Shown here: positions 16,314-25,353 of the stretch, piece by piece
How the letters are laid out: each line of letters begins with the position of its first letter
How positions within the stretch are numbered: position 1 is the first letter of the stretch
Assembly (NCBI RefSeq): GCF_002261335.1
Contig: NZ_NEVL01000003.1
Span: 1,178,001 to 1,242,000, forward strand
DNA length: 64,000 bases
Direction of reading: 5' to 3'
Source: Bordetella genomosp. 1
GTDB taxonomy: Bacteria; Pseudomonadota; Gammaproteobacteria; Burkholderiales; Burkholderiaceae_B
Position numbers and translations under genes: made by a program
The notes under the pieces: generated by a model
The model's input: the letters and a program-made list of their open reading frames with translations, nothing else
The model's database searches: none
Told to the model about the DNA's origin: nothing

Positions 16314-17843
16314 ATGGCCGAATCAATTCCCGCCGATCACCCCGCATCGCAAACCACGCCGGGTGCGGCCGAGAAAACGCGCGTCAGGCCGATCCCGATC
16401 GTGGTCGGCCTGGCACTGTTTGGCGCGCTGCTGATATTTCCGGCGCCCGACGGCATGTCGCCGGAAGCGTGGCGATTGCTGGCGGTGGCGGTGCTGATGA
16501 TTGCATGGTGGATCACGGAGGCGATTCCGGTCGCGGCCACGGCGCTGCTGCCCGTGGCGCTGTTTCCGCTGGTGGGCGCGACCGGCGCGCGCGAGGCGAC
16601 CGCGCCGTACGGCGATCCCATCATCTTTCTCTTCATGGGTGGCTTTTTCCTCGCAATCGCGATGGAACGCTGGAATCTGCATCGACGCATCGCTCTCAAT
16701 ATCGTGTCGCGCACGGGCTCGCAGCAGCACCGGATCGTGGGCGGCTTCATGCTGGCGACCGCATTCTGCGGCCTGTGGGTGTCGAACACCGCGACCGCGG
16801 TGATGATGCTGCCGGTCGCGCTCTCCGTGGCGGGGCTCATCTGCCAGAAAGGCGGCTCGTCCAAATTCCCCTTGGCGTTGATGCTGTCGGTGGCGTATGC
16901 GGCGTCGATCGGTGGCATCGGCACGCTGATCGGCACGCCGCCCAATGCGCTGCTCGCGGGCGCATTGAGCCGCACCTACGGCTACGACATCGGGTTTGCC
17001 GAGTGGATGATCTTCGGCATGCCGATCATGCTGGTGATGCTGCTCGGCGCCTGGCTGCTGCTGACGCGCGTCTCGATCCGCCTGGATCGTACGCCGCTGG
17101 AAGGCGCCGATGAATTGTTTCGCTCGCAACTGGATGCCTTGGGCGCGTGGTCGACGGCGGAGCGCCGGGTGGCCGCGGTGTTCGTGATCACCGCGTCGGC
17201 ATGGATCTGCCGCAGCCTGCTCGGCAATTTCATCCCCGGTATCTCCGACGCATCGATCGCCGTGATCGCGGCGATCGCGCTCTTCGTGATCCCCTCCGGC
17301 GAAAAAGATGGCGGCTCGCTCGTCACCTGGAGCATGACGAAGAACCTGCCGTGGGGAATCCTGGTGTTGTTCGGCGGCGGCCTGAGCCTGTCCGCGGCCG
17401 TGGTCGCGACCGGGCTGGACAGCTGGATCGGCGACCAGTTGGGGGGCTACGCGAGCGCGCTGCCGACCTTTGGCGTCGTGGTGTTGGTGGCGCTGGCCGT
17501 GCTCGTCATGACGGAGTTCATGTCGAACACCGCCACGGCGGCCACCTTCATCCCCATCGTGTCGGGCCTGGCGATGAACCTCGGCGAGAACCCGCTGCTG
17601 CTGATGGTGCCCGCCACGCTGGCCGCGTCGATGACCTTCATGCTGCCCGTCGCGACCCCGCCCAATGCGCTGGTGTTCAGCTCGGGCTACATCACCATTC
17701 CGCAGATGGCCAAGCACGGCTTCCTGATGAACGTACTGTCGCTGATCGTCATCACTGGGCTGGGCTATTGGCTGCTGCTGACCTTCTTCGGCGCCGTCGC
17801 GGGCGAGATGCCCGACTGGGCCAGCGGCGCACAGGCAGACTAG
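16314..17843 (+). CDS. DASS/SLC13-family divalent anion (dicarboxylate) : Na+ symporter
   Basis: Inner-membrane transporter of 509 residues with about 11-12 hydrophobic spans. Both inverted-repeat SNT substrate/sodium motifs are intact (WVSNTATAVMMLPVA and FMSNTATAATFIPI), each followed by the family's PPNA loop (IGTPPNALLAG and VATPPNALVF). This pattern places it with SdcS/CitT-like carriers of succinate, malate, citrate or similar anions. The ATG at 16314 is preceded by GGAGA; an ATG 18 bases upstream is the alternative. It is monocistronic, ending at repeat cluster D. Confidence 0.9.
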   Translation: MAESIPADHPASQTTPGAAEKTRVRPIPIVVGLALFGALLIFPAPDGMSPEAWRLLAVAVLMIAWWITEAIPVAATALLPVALFPLVGATGAREATAPYGDPIIFLFMGGFFLAIAMERWNLHRRIALNIVSRTGSQQHRIVGGFMLATAFCGLWVSNTATAVMMLPVALSVAGLICQKGGSSKFPLALMLSVAYAASIGGIGTLIGTPPNALLAGALSRTYGYDIGFAEWMIFGMPIMLVMLLGAWLLLTRVSIRLDRTPLEGADELFRSQLDALGAWSTAERRVAAVFVITASAWICRSLLGNFIPGISDASIAVIAAIALFVIPSGEKDGGSLVTWSMTKNLPWGILVLFGGGLSLSAAVVATGLDSWIGDQLGGYASALPTFGVVVLVALAVLVMTEFMSNTATAATFIPIVSGLAMNLGENPLLLMVPATLAASMTFMLPVATPPNALVFSSGYITIPQMAKHGFLMNVLSLIVITGLGYWLLLTFFGAVAGEMPDWASGAQAD

Positions 17844-17884
17844 GAGCCGACGGACCCGGCCGGCTTCCCGCGCCCGGCCGCTCC

Positions 17885-18116
17885 AAACAAAGGTGTCAGA
17901 CTGCATTTATCCAGGCAGCGCCGATTGGATAAATGCAGTCTGACACCTTTGTTTTGGGTGGCGCCGGCGGGGAAAAATGCAGTCTGACACCTTTGTTCAC
18001 CTTTGTTTTGGGCCGCGCGGGTTGCATAAATGCAGTCTGACACCGTTGTTTTGAGCGGCGCTGCCCGGATAAATGCAGTCTGACTCCTTTTTTATATGCA
18101 GTCTGACTCCTTTTTT
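17885..18116. repeat. Repeat cluster D: six copies including a perfect 29-bp hairpin
   Basis: Between two convergent genes lie six copies of the dispersed element. The first two form a perfect inverted repeat: arms 17885-17913 and 17926-17954, 29 bp each, loop of 12 bases, with the match extending past the core into an ATCCA segment. Further minus-strand copies lie at about 17973-17997, 18027-18052, 18070-18092 and 18094-18116, plus a partial copy (CACCTTTGTTTTG) near 17998. T-runs follow several copies, so the cluster probably ends both flanking transcripts. Confidence 0.88.
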
Positions 18117-18123
18117 GGGGAGA

Positions 18124-19032
18124 TCAGATCAGGGCGGCGCCTTTGCGGCGAGTGAATTGGGTGAGGGAGCGCAGGGCCAGGGCGTGCATGGCGGCGACGG
18201 CGGGGGGGAGGGTTTCTTCCTTGCGGGTCAGGACGCCGACGATGCGTTCGACCACGGGTTCGGCCAGCGGGACGAAGGCCAGGCCGCTGCCGGTGGCGGG
18301 GCGCGCGAGGACGGGCAGCACGGTGACGCCCAGGCCGCCGGCGACGCTGGCCAGCAGAGAGGCGCGGTTGGACACGACCATGGCGGGATCGTCGATGGCG
18401 CTGCCCAGGTCGCGGTTCTTCAGGGTTTCGAAGGTGGCGTTGCCGATCAGGCGCTCCTCGGCCAAGGCCGACCACGGCACCGCGCCGCGTCGGCGCGCGA
18501 GGGGATGGCCCTTGCGGCACACGATGCCGAAGGCGTCGCGCGCGACGGGCGTGAAGGCCACCTCGTCGGTGCGAGGCACCTGCCCCGCCACGCCCACCTG
18601 CACCTCCCCCGACAACACCAGTCGATGCACGTCGGGCGACGGTTCGTCGATGGCGCGGATGCGGACGTCGGGATGGCTGCGCGCGTAACGCTCGAGCAGA
18701 CGAGGCAGCCACTCGTCGGCCAGCGACGGCATCACCGCCAGCGCGACGGGGCCTTCGTGCCCCTTGCCCAGACGCAGCGCCGCGTCCAGCACGCGATCGT
18801 GGGTGGCGAGCAGTTCACGGAACAACGGCGCCACGGCCAGGCCGAGCGGCGTGAGCTGGGCGCGCTTGCCCGGCTCGAACAGCGGCGCCCCCAGTTGCTG
18901 CTCCAGGTCCTGCATGGCCGCCGACACGGCGGCCTGCGATCGGAACGTGCCCTGCGCGGCAAGGCGGAAACTGCCATTGTCGGCCGCCAGCAGAAACTGG
19001 CGCAGGTGCTGGATCTTCAGCGGTGTCGGCAT
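18124..19032 (-). CDS. LysR-family transcriptional regulator
   Basis: A 302-residue LysR protein. The N-terminal winged helix is at residues 4-62 (LRQFLLAADNGSFRLAAQGTFRSQAAVSAAMQDLEQQLGAPLFE), followed by a LysR substrate-binding domain. It is divergent from the DUF1185-hydrolase-Bug operon (19427 onward), its likely target, across a 394-bp gap. The inducer is unknown. The start at MPTPLK is chosen by position of the HTH; the frame extends 57 codons upstream without family resemblance. Confidence 0.88.
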   Translation of the reverse strand: MPTPLKIQHLRQFLLAADNGSFRLAAQGTFRSQAAVSAAMQDLEQQLGAPLFEPGKRAQLTPLGLAVAPLFRELLATHDRVLDAALRLGKGHEGPVALAVMPSLADEWLPRLLERYARSHPDVRIRAIDEPSPDVHRLVLSGEVQVGVAGQVPRTDEVAFTPVARDAFGIVCRKGHPLARRRGAVPWSALAEERLIGNATFETLKNRDLGSAIDDPAMVVSNRASLLASVAGGLGVTVLPVLARPATGSGLAFVPLAEPVVERIVGVLTRKEETLPPAVAAMHALALRSLTQFTRRKGAALI

Positions 19033-19354
19033 GGTTGCGGTCTCAACTGTTGAACTCGGACGACTCGGGCGATCTGGCTGCCCGCCTCGTGGGTGTGGAC
19101 GGGACCTGCGGGCCTGTGCTGCGGTCCGCCGTCGCGCTACTGCCTCGCCACCGGCCACAAGGCCGCCGGCACGCCAGATTGCGGAAACACCGGGATTGCG
19201 CAAACAGCGCTCGGGCAGCGTCTAGCCGCCCGCCGTGTCTGGCGCGACGCCCCGAGCGGCCTCGCGCGCGGTCATTCCGCATCGCGATGCCCCCTCACTG
19301 GTGCACCGGGACCGCCACAAAATTCGGATTTCCTGAAGTTAGCTTACGTTAATT

Positions 19355-19371
19355 TGGATTGTCAAAATCCA
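19355..19371. promoter_or_regulatory. Candidate LysR-type dyad in the divergent gap
   Basis: TGGATT-GTCAA-AATCCA is a 6-bp-arm inverted repeat in an AT-rich island (about 19320-19375) within otherwise GC-rich DNA, 56 bp before the DUF1185 start. A minus-strand TTGACA-like hexamer overlaps it. Position and symmetry suit a LysR operator and promoter region; this is an inference. The rest of the gap 19033-19426 shows no gene. Confidence 0.4.
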
Positions 19372-19426
19372 CGGCCTCCACCAACAATGAGCCATCTTTA
19401 CAGCCTCAGTTCGATGGAGCGGCGAA

Positions 19427-20020
19427 ATGTCCCTGCAAGTGCGCAAAGTGGTTACCTATGTCGAGAAGACCCTGATCGAAGGCGGTCGGGAGGCGGGCAA
19501 GCCGCTCGTGATGATCATCGCCGCGGCGGTGGTGCGCAATCCGTGGGCGGGCCTGCCGTTCCAGGAGGATCTGCGGCCCGGCATCCTGGAAGCGGCGCCG
19601 CCCCTGGGCGAGCTGCTGGTGGCGGAAATCCTGCGCGAGGCGGGCTCGGCCGAGAACGTCGAGGCGTATGGCAAGGCGGCGGTGGTCGGCACGGCCGGCG
19701 AGGTCGAGCACGCCTCCGCGCTGATCCACACCCTGCGCTTTGGCAACGCCTATCGCAATGCGGTGGGCGGCACCAGCTACCTGAGTTTCACCAACATGCG
19801 CGGCGGCCCGGGCTGCGTCATCTCCGTGCCGCTGATGCATAAGCTCGACGAAGGCCTGCGCTCGCATTACCTCACGGTGCAGACCACCATCAATGACGCG
19901 CCGGCGCCCGATGAAATCGAGGTCGCCCTGGGCGCCGCCACGTCGGGCCGGCCGCACCATCGCATCGGCAACCGCTACTCCGACCTGCAGGAGCTGGCGC
20001 AAGAGGCGGCGCAGAAATGA
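19427..20020 (+). CDS. Amino acid synthesis family protein (DUF1185)
   Basis: A 197-residue protein of the PF06684-type family, recognised from MIIAAAVVRNPWAG, GKAAVVGTAGEVEHASALIHT and GGTSYLSFTNMRGGPGC-like blocks. The biochemical role is not established; the family name comes from suggested links to amino acid metabolism, and members often sit beside Bug receptors and hydrolases in Burkholderiales. The start has GGAG 8 bases upstream. It is the first gene of an operon with the overlapping hydrolase gene (4-bp overlap, ATGA). Confidence 0.75.
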   Translation: MSLQVRKVVTYVEKTLIEGGREAGKPLVMIIAAAVVRNPWAGLPFQEDLRPGILEAAPPLGELLVAEILREAGSAENVEAYGKAAVVGTAGEVEHASALIHTLRFGNAYRNAVGGTSYLSFTNMRGGPGCVISVPLMHKLDEGLRSHYLTVQTTINDAPAPDEIEVALGAATSGRPHHRIGNRYSDLQELAQEAAQK

Positions 20021-20805
20021 ACACGCACTCGCGGCGTTCCGGCCAGGGCGAACCGCTGGTGCTGCTGCACGGCGTGGGGCTGGACCTCACGCTGTGGGAC
20101 GACCTGGCGCCGTTGCTGGAGCCTGACTTCGACGTCCTGCGCTACGACCTGCTCGGACACGGCGCGTCGACGCCACTGCGCGGACCGGCGGCCATCGCCG
20201 ATTTCATCGCCCAGCTCGACGCGGTGCTGGACCAGGCCGGCTGGCGCGACGCGAACGTGGTCGGCTATTCGATGGGCGGGCTGATCGCGGGCGCCTACGC
20301 CGCGGCGCGGCCGGACCGGGTGCGCCGCCTGGTCTTGCTCAACACCGTGTTCCGCCGCACCGCCGAAGAAAGCGCTGCCGTGCAGGCCCGGCTGGCCGCC
20401 GCGGCAACCCAGGACGTCTATGCCGCCGCCGAAGTGTCGCTGGCGCGCTGGTTCACGCCGGCGTTCCAGGTTCGCAGACCGGAACGCGCGGCGCAGGTGG
20501 GTCAGCGGCTGCTGGACAATGACCGTAGCAGCTTCCTGTCGGCATACGCCCTGTTCGCCAACGGCGACCCGATCCTGACGCAGGCCGCGGGCGAGGTGCG
20601 CTGCCCGGCGCTGGTCATCACCGGCGAGGACGACGTCGGCTCGAATCCGCGCATGACGCGCGAACTCGCGCAGGCCCTGCCCGACGCGAGCGCCGTGGTC
20701 GTGCCCGGCCAGCGGCATATGCTGCCGGTGGAGCAGCCCGAGGTGGTCGCCGCCGCATTGCAAGGCTTTTTCCTGGCGCACAAGGCCGAATCGTCCGCCG
20801 CATAG
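20017..20805 (+). CDS. Alpha/beta-fold hydrolase (3-oxoadipate enol-lactonase-like)
   Basis: Serine hydrolase of 262 residues. The oxyanion region is LVLLHGVGLDLTLWDDL, the nucleophile elbow GYSMGG, and the acid in ITGEDDVGSNP and histidine in VPGQRHMLPVEQPE complete the triad. The layout resembles PcaD-type lactonases and related esterases. The substrate is unknown; neighbours suggest hydrolysis of an ester or lactone imported or bound via the Bug protein. It is translationally coupled to the DUF1185 gene. Confidence 0.82.
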   Translation: MNTHSRRSGQGEPLVLLHGVGLDLTLWDDLAPLLEPDFDVLRYDLLGHGASTPLRGPAAIADFIAQLDAVLDQAGWRDANVVGYSMGGLIAGAYAAARPDRVRRLVLLNTVFRRTAEESAAVQARLAAAATQDVYAAAEVSLARWFTPAFQVRRPERAAQVGQRLLDNDRSSFLSAYALFANGDPILTQAAGEVRCPALVITGEDDVGSNPRMTRELAQALPDASAVVVPGQRHMLPVEQPEVVAAALQGFFLAHKAESSAA

Positions 20806-20849
20806 AGACGATCGGCGCAAGTCCACCGACGGTGGAGATGGAGACAAAG

Positions 20850-21821
20850 ATGGACCGCAGAACCCTCATCAAGACCCTGGCGGCATTGAGCGCCGCCCCC
20901 CTCGGCGCGACCCTGACGCGCATGGCGGCTGCCAACGAAGCGCCGCTGCGCGTGATCGTGCCGTTTCCGCCGGGCGGCGGCACGGACGTGCTGGGCCGCG
21001 TGATCGCGGCCGCGCTGAGCGACACGCTGCAGCGTTCGGTGGTGGTCGAGAACAAGCCCGGCGCGAGCGGCATGCTCGGCGCCGACTACACCGCCAACGG
21101 CGCGAAGGATGGCAGCATCCTGCTGTTTGCGGGCCTGGTACCCTCGGTGCGCTACTACGCGCTGCCGCCCGAACAGGTGCTGCAGCGGCTCGCGCCCGTG
21201 TGCCACATCGCGCGCTCGCCCTACATGATCGCGGTCAACGGCGACCTGCCCATCAAGAATCTCGGCGAGCTGATCGCGCGGGCCAAAGGCGAGCCCAAGG
21301 GGCTGACCTTCGGCTCGCCCGGCAACGCCACGCCCCAGCACATCGCCACCGAGCTGCTGCAGGCCGCCTGCGGCATCGACATGCTGCACGTGCCCTACCG
21401 CGGCACCGGGCCGATGATGACCGACCTGCTCGGCGGCCAGATCCAGGTGGTGGTCGCGACGGTCGCCGCCGTCGAGCCCTACCTCAAGAGCGATCGGCTG
21501 CGCGTGCTGGCCGTCACGAGCGCGCAGCGCCTGGCCAAGTATCCCGACATCCCCACCGTGGCCGAAAGCGGCTATCCGGGCTTCTCGGCGCAGATCCAAT
21601 TCGGCACCTACTGCGCGGCCGGCACGCCGGAAGCCACGGTCGCCGCGCTGAATCGCGGCGTCAACGCGGCGCTCAAGACCGAGGCGATCCACGCCAAGCT
21701 GGCCGAACAGGGCTTCCAGCCCACCGGCGGCACGCCGGCACAACTGCAGGACGCGCTGCTCGCGGAGATCCGCGACGTGGCCGGACTGGTCAAGGCCGGC
21801 AAGGTGCGGGTGGATCTGTAA
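20850..21821 (+). CDS. Bug/TctC-family solute-binding protein
   Basis: A 323-residue periplasmic receptor. The N-terminus MDRRTLIKTLAALSAAPLGA is a twin-arginine-like export signal (RRTLIK), unlike the ordinary Sec signals of the other three Bug proteins here. Family blocks: LRVIVPFPPGGGTDVLGR, VVVENKPGASGMLGADY, VPYRGTGPMMTDLLGGQ and YPDIPTVAESG. The start at 20850 has GGAG 6 bases upstream. It is probably the third gene of the LysR-controlled operon. Confidence 0.88.
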   Translation: MDRRTLIKTLAALSAAPLGATLTRMAAANEAPLRVIVPFPPGGGTDVLGRVIAAALSDTLQRSVVVENKPGASGMLGADYTANGAKDGSILLFAGLVPSVRYYALPPEQVLQRLAPVCHIARSPYMIAVNGDLPIKNLGELIARAKGEPKGLTFGSPGNATPQHIATELLQAACGIDMLHVPYRGTGPMMTDLLGGQIQVVVATVAAVEPYLKSDRLRVLAVTSAQRLAKYPDIPTVAESGYPGFSAQIQFGTYCAAGTPEATVAALNRGVNAALKTEAIHAKLAEQGFQPTGGTPAQLQDALLAEIRDVAGLVKAGKVRVDL

Positions 21822-21835
21822 GGACGGCCGGGCGG

Positions 21836-21899
21836 CAGGGCCGGACCGCTCGACAGGAGGTCGGCCGACTGGGCCGCAAGGCCGGACCGCTCGGCAGGA
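21836..21899. repeat. Two imperfect direct repeats, 41-bp period
   Basis: A segment with core GCCGGACCGCTCG(A/G)CAGGA occurs at about 21836-21858 and again at about 21877-21899, just after the Bug stop. This is a short duplication in a 259-bp gap (21822-22080) that otherwise shows nothing. It is not related to the GTCAGACTGCA family. Confidence 0.6.
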
Positions 21900-22080
21900 T
21901 CGAACGGCCCGGTCGCTCGATTATGGCGGCGCGGACGGCGCAACGCCGCAGGCGCATTGAAGCATCCAGTCCGGCCTGCCGCCCCGCCCGTGAACTCGTA
22001 TCCGTCCGCGCGGCAGCCGGCTTCCGCCCGGCCGCCAATCGTGGCATGCTGCGCGCCAGTCCACTCGTCCGCCCCGCCAC

Positions 22081-22512
22081 ATGCCGAACCTGTTGCCGCG
22101 TATCCTCGACTTCCTGCTGATGGCCGGCGCCGCCGCGCTCTACGGTGGCTGCCTCACCGCGTCGCTGACCACCGGCACGCTCGGCTGGGCGCTGCCCGTC
22201 GCCCCCTACGTTTATGGGACGCGCGACTTCTACCTCGACGCCGTCGTGGCGGGCCTGGCCGGACTGGCACTGCTCGTGCTGGTCGAGCGCATTGGGGCCG
22301 TGCGCGGGTCGGCGGTGCTGCGCGCGCTGGCCTTCTTCGCCGCCACGCTCGTCGCACTGTGTCTCGCCCCGCCCTCGCCCCAGGTGTTCGGCAACACCTG
22401 GGCGGCCGGCGAGGCCTTCAGTGAACTGTTCCTGGCGCAATGGCGCCTGGTGCTGCCCATCGCATTGGCCGCGCTGGTCTTGCGCACGCTATTGCGCCGC
22501 ACGCGTCACTAG
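22081..22512 (+). CDS. Small integral membrane protein, unknown function
   Basis: A 143-residue hydrophobic protein with four probable membrane spans (FLLMAGAAALYGGCLTASL; YLDAVVAGLAGLALLVLV; VLRALAFFAATLVALCLA; WRLVLPIALAALVLRTLL) and a basic C-terminus. I do not recognise the family. The frame has membrane-protein composition rather than that of an antisense shadow, but there is no clear ribosome-binding site before the ATG, so the start is tentative. Confidence 0.6.
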   Translation: MPNLLPRILDFLLMAGAAALYGGCLTASLTTGTLGWALPVAPYVYGTRDFYLDAVVAGLAGLALLVLVERIGAVRGSAVLRALAFFAATLVALCLAPPSPQVFGNTWAAGEAFSELFLAQWRLVLPIALAALVLRTLLRRTRH

Positions 22513-22657
22513 AGACGCGTGCCGAGCCAAGCCGCGTCGCTGGCGCCGAGCCGCATCGCGCGATGCGCGGCACAGCCTCACGATCGCCCCGCCGCCACGG
22601 CGCACCTGCATTTCGTGGCATGCTAGTCGGCATGCCGCTCACGACGTCCAGCCCGCC

Positions 22658-23269
22658 ATGACCCATTCCGCGTCCGCCCCCGCGCCCTGCATCGGCGTAC
22701 TGCTGGCCGCCGGCGCGGGCCTGCGCTATCGCCAGGCCGGCGGCAGCAGCCACAAGTTGCTCGCGCAACTGCCGGACGGCACGCCGGTCGCGCTGCGCAG
22801 CGCGCAGGCGCTGCACGCGGTCACGCCCGACCTGCTGGTCATGGTCGGGGCCAACGACACGGAGCTCGCGCCGTTGCTGCGGGCCATTCCCTGCCAGCAG
22901 GGCACCGCACCGGCGGGAGCCGAGGCGGGCATGGGCGCCACGCTCGCGGCCGCCGCCCGCTGGTTGCTGGCGCATGCGGCAGACCACACTCACGCGCTGG
23001 TCGCGCTCGCCGACATGCCCTGGATCGCACCCGCCACGCTGCGTGCGGTGGCCGCTGCCGATCCGGCGCTGGAGATCGTAGCCCCTGCGTACGCGGGTCG
23101 TCGGGGCCATCCGGTAAGGTTCGCACGCGCGCTGTGGCCCGCGTTGGCGGCGCTGTCGGGCGACCAGGGCGCGCGTGCGCTGCTGCAACGCCACGGCGTG
23201 CACGAGATCGCGGTGCACGACGCCGGCATCCTGCGCGACGTGGACCTGCCGCAGGATCTCACGCGCTAG
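22658..23269 (+). CDS. mocA: MocA-like molybdenum cofactor cytidylyltransferase
   Basis: A 203-residue MobA/MocA-fold nucleotidyltransferase. The N-terminal LLAAGAGLRYRQAGG...HKLL loop, AGMGATLAAAARWL and the metal-site ALADMPWIAP match the MocA branch, which transfers CMP to Mo-molybdopterin for xanthine-oxidase-family enzymes. That fits the paoABC genes about 6 kb downstream, whose E. coli counterparts use the cytosine dinucleotide cofactor. The start at 22658 is chosen because residues upstream lack family resemblance. It ends convergent with the RibD-like gene. Confidence 0.75.
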   Translation: MTHSASAPAPCIGVLLAAGAGLRYRQAGGSSHKLLAQLPDGTPVALRSAQALHAVTPDLLVMVGANDTELAPLLRAIPCQQGTAPAGAEAGMGATLAAAARWLLAHAADHTHALVALADMPWIAPATLRAVAAADPALEIVAPAYAGRRGHPVRFARALWPALAALSGDQGARALLQRHGVHEIAVHDAGILRDVDLPQDLTR

Positions 23270-23312
23270 CGCGCGAGACCGGCGCCGCCCGGCCGATCGA
23301 CGTGCCGTCGCG

Positions 23313-24092
23313 TCAGCGCGCGCGGCCCGCGCCCGCGTCCGCACGCCGCTCCACCGCATACCGCAGCCACACCACGCCCGCGCGCCGTACCTCGCACGAC
23401 AGCAGCCGCAGCTTGCGCCCGCGCGCCGGCAGGAAATCGGGCGCGGCGTCCTGGCATTCGAAGATGCTGGGAATGCCGGACAGCCCGTCGATGCCGGGGA
23501 ACACCAGCAGGCTGATCTCGTCGATCAGGTCCGCGCGCAGGAATGCGCCGTTGATGATGCCGCCACCCTGCAGCATCAGGGACGACACCTGGAAATCCGC
23601 CTTCAACGCCGCCAGGGCCGCATGCAGGTCGGCGCCGTCCGCGCCGGCGAACACATACGAGACGCCGCGTTCGCGCAGTTGTGCCAGATACGCGTCCGAC
23701 ACCCGCTCTGCCAGGATCGCCACGGCGTGGTCGTCGCCGATGGCCGGGCCGGAGTACGCCAGCCGCCCCTTCGGATCGACGGCGATCGCCAGGCCCCTGC
23801 CCTCGCGCCGGCCGACGTGGCTGCGCCGCGAGCGCGCCGGCGGCGCATCGCCGGCTTCGCCGCGCGACGCGGCCCGCGCGTCGATCTGCGGCAACACGCT
23901 CTGCATGGTCTTGCGACCCACCAGCCAGCCCTCGCCGCCGATCTCGGCCGCGGCCTCGTCGTAGACCGACAGGATCAGATTCGCATCGTCGTCCTCGGCG
24001 GCCGGCGTCCAGCGATCGGTGATCAGTCGGCCATCGATGGCGCTCACCATGTGGCAGACGATCCTGGGGCGGCTTTCGTAACGGGTGCTCAT
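23313..24092 (-). CDS. RibD C-terminal/dihydrofolate-reductase-fold protein
   Basis: A 259-residue NADPH-dependent reductase-fold protein. SAIDGRLIT near the N-terminus, GWLVGRKTMQ and the C-terminal LMLQGGGIINGAFLRADLIDEISLLVFP block are RibD_C landmarks. Free-standing members are reductases of unassigned substrate; a riboflavin role is unlikely without rib genes nearby. It lies 25 bp downstream of the MFS gene on the same strand and is probably co-transcribed. Confidence 0.8.
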   Translation of the reverse strand: MSTRYESRPRIVCHMVSAIDGRLITDRWTPAAEDDDANLILSVYDEAAAEIGGEGWLVGRKTMQSVLPQIDARAASRGEAGDAPPARSRRSHVGRREGRGLAIAVDPKGRLAYSGPAIGDDHAVAILAERVSDAYLAQLRERGVSYVFAGADGADLHAALAALKADFQVSSLMLQGGGIINGAFLRADLIDEISLLVFPGIDGLSGIPSIFECQDAAPDFLPARGRKLRLLSCEVRRAGVVWLRYAVERRADAGAGRAR

Positions 24093-24117
24093 TGCACGAC
24101 TCCAAAGGAAAAGGCGA

Positions 24118-25311
24118 TCAGGGGCGCGCGCGCAATGCCAGGCCGCTGATCGCCGCCGAAGCCAACGCGCTCACGGCGCTGATCAGAAACACCACGCGCA
24201 GCCCGCTCACGCCGGCCAGCAGGCCCAGCAGGGGCGTGGCCAGGCCCAGCGCGAGGTCGAGGAACGCCGTGTAGGCGCCCATCGCGAGCCCGCGGCTCTG
24301 GCGCGCGACCCGGCTCACCGCCACCACGCCCAGGCCGGGGTAGACCAGCGAATAGCCCAGTCCGGTGAGCGCGGCGCCGATCAGGGCCACCACCGGTCCG
24401 TCCGCGAGCCAGACGCAGGCCTGGCCGGCCGCCTCCACCAGCACGAACACCAGTGCCACGCGGGCGCCGCCGAGGCGGTCGGGCAGATGGCCCAGCACGA
24501 TGCGCGCCAGGATGAACGTGGCCGCGAACAGACTGAACGCCAGCCACACCGGGGCCCAGCCGCGCTCGGAAAAATACAGCGCGATGAAGGCCGTCATGGC
24601 GCCAAAGCCGATGCTGCTGAACGCGAGGCCGACGCCCGGCAACCACACCGCGCGCAACACGGCCGCGGGCGCGGCCTGGGCGTCGCGCGGATGTGGCGCC
24701 ACGCCGGGCCTGCGTGCCAGCAGCGCCATCGCCAGCAACGGCACGCCGACCGTGGCGAGGCCGATGGCGCCGAAGCCGAAGACGTCGAACAGGCCCGATC
24801 CCAGCGGCGCGCCCAACGCGAACGCGCCGTACATCGCCGTGCCGATCCAGGCGATCACCTTGCCGGCGTGCGCCCCGTCGACCGAAGCCAGGCCCCAGGC
24901 AAGCGCGCCGGTGATGATGAAGCTCTCGGCCGCGCCGAGCACCGCGCGTCCGCCGATCAGGATGGCGACGGACAGCCCGGGCCGGGTGGCCGCGGCGAGC
25001 GAGGCGAGATAGATCAGCCCCGACAGCGATGCGACCACGAACCCGATCATCATGGTGCGCTTCGCGCCGTGCGTGTCGGAGAACGTGCCCGACCCGATGC
25101 GCGAGACCAGCGAGGCCGCGAACTGGCTGCCGGTGACCAGCCCGACCTGCAGCGTGCCCATCCCGAGATCGTGATGCACGTGCAGCGGCAGCACGGGCAG
25201 TGCCAGCCCGATCACCAGAAAGGCGAGAAACACGGCGGACATCAGGGGCAGCAGCGTGCGGGCGAGGGGCAGGCCGGCATCGGGCGGCGCGGCGGCGATT
25301 GTGTTGTTCAT
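24118..25311 (-). CDS. MFS transporter (YhhS-like efflux family)
   Basis: A 397-residue, 12-span major facilitator. Loop 2-3 contains RIGSGTFSDTHGAKRTMMIG, a variant of the MFS GxxxDRxGRR motif. FSERGWAPVWLAFSLFAATFILARIVLGHLPDRLGG marks the second half. It resembles proton-driven efflux proteins of the YhhS/arabinose-efflux type. It is divergent from a LysR regulator and followed by the RibD-like gene. Confidence 0.85.
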   Translation of the reverse strand: MNNTIAAAPPDAGLPLARTLLPLMSAVFLAFLVIGLALPVLPLHVHHDLGMGTLQVGLVTGSQFAASLVSRIGSGTFSDTHGAKRTMMIGFVVASLSGLIYLASLAAATRPGLSVAILIGGRAVLGAAESFIITGALAWGLASVDGAHAGKVIAWIGTAMYGAFALGAPLGSGLFDVFGFGAIGLATVGVPLLAMALLARRPGVAPHPRDAQAAPAAVLRAVWLPGVGLAFSSIGFGAMTAFIALYFSERGWAPVWLAFSLFAATFILARIVLGHLPDRLGGARVALVFVLVEAAGQACVWLADGPVVALIGAALTGLGYSLVYPGLGVVAVSRVARQSRGLAMGAYTAFLDLALGLATPLLGLLAGVSGLRVVFLISAVSALASAAISGLALRARP

Positions 25312-25353
25312 GCTTGCAAGAGGCGAGCGGTGCGTCGGGCAGGCGTCACGGGC

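Noticed and set aside
16323-17906. Long minus-strand frame opposite the DASS transporter
   Set aside because: Composition (His/Arg/Gln/Asp repeats) is that of an antisense shadow; the transporter motifs are on the plus strand.
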